From: an uncultured Ruminococcus sp.
GTDB lineage: Bacteria > Bacillota > Clostridia > Oscillospirales > CAG-272
Length of the DNA: 7,178 nucleotides
Direction: 5' to 3'
NCBI GenBank assembly: GCA_902778205.1
Contig: CACYWX010000155.1
Span: 1-7,178 of the forward strand
Part shown: piece after piece, positions 6,276 through 7,178 of the stretch
Layout: every line of letters starts with the position of its first letter
Position numbering within the stretch: the stretch's first letter is position 1
Program-made: the position numbers and the translations under genes
The notes under the pieces: generated by a model
The model's input: the letters and a program-made list of their open reading frames with translations, nothing else
Told to the model about the DNA's origin: nothing
Database searches by the model: none

Positions 6276-7162
6276 TCCGACAGGAGCTCGACCCGGTATC
6301 CGTTCCAGGTTTCCCCGAAGCCCGCGGCGTCCCTCCGGCGGTACACGACCAGATCCTCCGCGCACATGTCGAAGGCCGAGCCCGCCACCCGGCCGGGAGC
6401 GTCGCCGAGGAAGATCAGCCGTTTCAGGGAGCGGCAGGCGTGGAAGGCGTAGGTCTGGATCTTCCGCACCCCCGCCGGGATCCTCACCTCCTCCAGCATG
6501 ACGCAGGAGTAGAAGGTATCCCAGGCCACGTAACCGACCCGCGCCGGGATCGTGAAGGTCCTCAGCCGGTTCTCCCCCAGGAAGGCTCCTCCCCGGATCT
6601 CCTCCACCGTATCCGGCAGGGAGACCTCGGTCAGCTCCATGAGGGTGCAGAAGGCGTACTGACCCACGGCGGTGATTCCGTCCTCCACGACGATTTTCCG
6701 GACCTTAACGCCGTCCCGCCGCATCCACCACTTGGGCCGGGGCTTTCCCCAGACGCCCCAGCTGTTTCCGTTGTAATCCCACATGGGGCCGGACCCGCAC
6801 ACGGTCAGCACGCCGCCCTTTGTCAGCTCCCAGATGGCGTGGTCCCCGCACTGGCCTCCGTCGGCGATCCGGTCCCCGCGATCGTCCTGCTCCGGAGTAC
6901 CGTCGGCGGAATTCTCATAGGGCGTATACATCCGGACGGTACGCGGGGAGACCCCCAGCTCCCGGGCGATCTGCACGGCGGTCCAGTCGGGATGCTCCCT
7001 CTGCAGGACGCCGACGTTCAGGGCAGTCTTGCTGCTCCACACTCCGGTGGTCAGAAGCAGCCTCCTCACCGCCGCCTGCGAAAGTCCCAGACGCTCTGCG
7101 GTCAGCCGGACGGATCCCGTTTTTTCGTATTCCTCCGCCGCCTTAAGCAGCCTCTCGTCCAC
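6272..7162 (-). CDS. HTH protein fused to BspA-like leucine-rich repeats
   Basis: This 296-residue protein has no signal peptide or membrane segment. The N-terminus carries two HTH-like units: SVRLTAERLGLSQAAVRRLL (17-36) and TAVQIARELGVSPRTVRMYT (61-80). The second resembles small clostridial HTH proteins that continue Y-x-P-Y. A polar linker (about 83-103) leads to CGDHAIWELTKGGVLTVCGSG (105-125, quoted in part: CGDHAIWEL and VLTVCGSG), the cap usually seen before LRR_5 repeats in secreted clostridial proteins. Repeats follow at about 152-260 (IVVEDGITAVGQYAF, VSLPDTVEEIRGGAF, FTIPARVGYVAWDTF, VRIPAGVRKIQTYAF), with a typical closing segment ending W-N-G-Y. The GTG at 7162 has GGAGGG 7 bases upstream, so the gene is complete. 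An ATG at 7178 is in another frame. A role as a DNA-binding protein whose repeats sense or bind a partner is inference. The hydrolase gene begins 61 bases downstream. Confidence 0.85.
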   Translation of the reverse strand: MDERLLKAAEEYEKTGSVRLTAERLGLSQAAVRRLLLTTGVWSSKTALNVGVLQREHPDWTAVQIARELGVSPRTVRMYTPYENSADGTPEQDDRGDRIADGGQCGDHAIWELTKGGVLTVCGSGPMWDYNGNSWGVWGKPRPKWWMRRDGVKVRKIVVEDGITAVGQYAFCTLMELTEVSLPDTVEEIRGGAFLGENRLRTFTIPARVGYVAWDTFYSCVMLEEVRIPAGVRKIQTYAFHACRSLKRLIFLGDAPGRVAGSAFDMCAEDLVVYRRRDAAGFGETWNGYRVELLSE

Positions 7163-7169
7163 GGCGCGT

Positions 7170-7175
7170 CCCTCC
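7170..7175 (-). promoter_or_regulatory. Ribosome binding site that sets a GTG start
   Basis: The minus strand reads GGAGGG (7175-7170), then 7 bases, then GTG (7162). It supports the GTG as the true start of the HTH-LRR gene, although the reading frame stays open to the window edge. Confidence 0.7.
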
Positions 7176-7178
7176 CAT

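Noticed and set aside
4186..6501. A 771-codon open frame on the plus strand, antisense to the glycoside hydrolase gene
   Set aside because: Its codons are the exact reverse complements of the hydrolase codons, so it stays open only because TTA, CTA and TCA codons are rare in this GC-rich gene. The translation is low-complexity (Gly, Val, His, Pro rich), with no recognisable domain.
1..7178. CRISPR array, tRNA, insertion sequence or prophage genes
   Set aside because: I saw no regularly spaced repeats, tRNA-like cloverleaf, transposase or phage motifs on either strand. The window is almost fully covered by six genes.

Overview
The window looks like chromosomal DNA from a GC-rich anaerobic Firmicute of the Clostridia/Oscillospirales type, probably a gut or rumen lineage. 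The reasons are strong Shine-Dalgarno (SD) sites, a bacterial RqcH/NFACT gene next to an iron-sulphur RlmD-type methyltransferase gene, and a helix-turn-helix (HTH) protein joined to BspA-type leucine-rich repeats of a kind common in clostridia. The taxonomic call is inference; there is no rRNA or other marker here. All six genes lie on the minus strand, so transcription runs from high to low coordinates. About 95% of the window is coding.

Upstream part (7178 to about 4200): 7162-6272 encodes a protein with two N-terminal HTH motifs fused to a BspA-like LRR_5 module, with no signal peptide. It is followed by a 61-base gap and a 649-residue cytoplasmic glycoside hydrolase-like protein (6210-4261: TIM barrel, amidotransferase-like Rossmann domain, beta-sandwich). 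A candidate promoter (6275-6246) lies at the end of the HTH-LRR gene, and the hydrolase has a perfect SD. A clear Rho-independent terminator (4243-4201) closes this unit.

Downstream part (4136 to 1): a good sigma-A-type promoter (TTGATT, 17 bases, TACAAT; 4136-4108) starts what looks like a four-gene operon. It holds a membrane-anchored protein of unknown function (4074-3115), a GNAT acetyltransferase with a 4-base ATGA overlap (3118-2378), the ribosome quality-control factor RqcH (2310-592), and the start of an RlmD-type 23S rRNA uracil-C5 methyltransferase (586 to the window edge), 5 bases after rqcH. The last two genes are core ribosome-linked functions. The first two are accessory genes that share the promoter, and their role is open.

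The 4120-4260 intergenic region is noticeably AT-rich. It holds, in minus-strand order, the hydrolase terminator, a perfect 12-base palindrome (4161-4172) and the operon promoter. I saw no tRNA, rRNA, CRISPR array, insertion sequence or phage gene. The most unusual items are the HTH-LRR fusion beside an intracellular glycosidase and the unknown membrane-anchored protein leading the RqcH operon. I do not see clear proof of a wholly new system.
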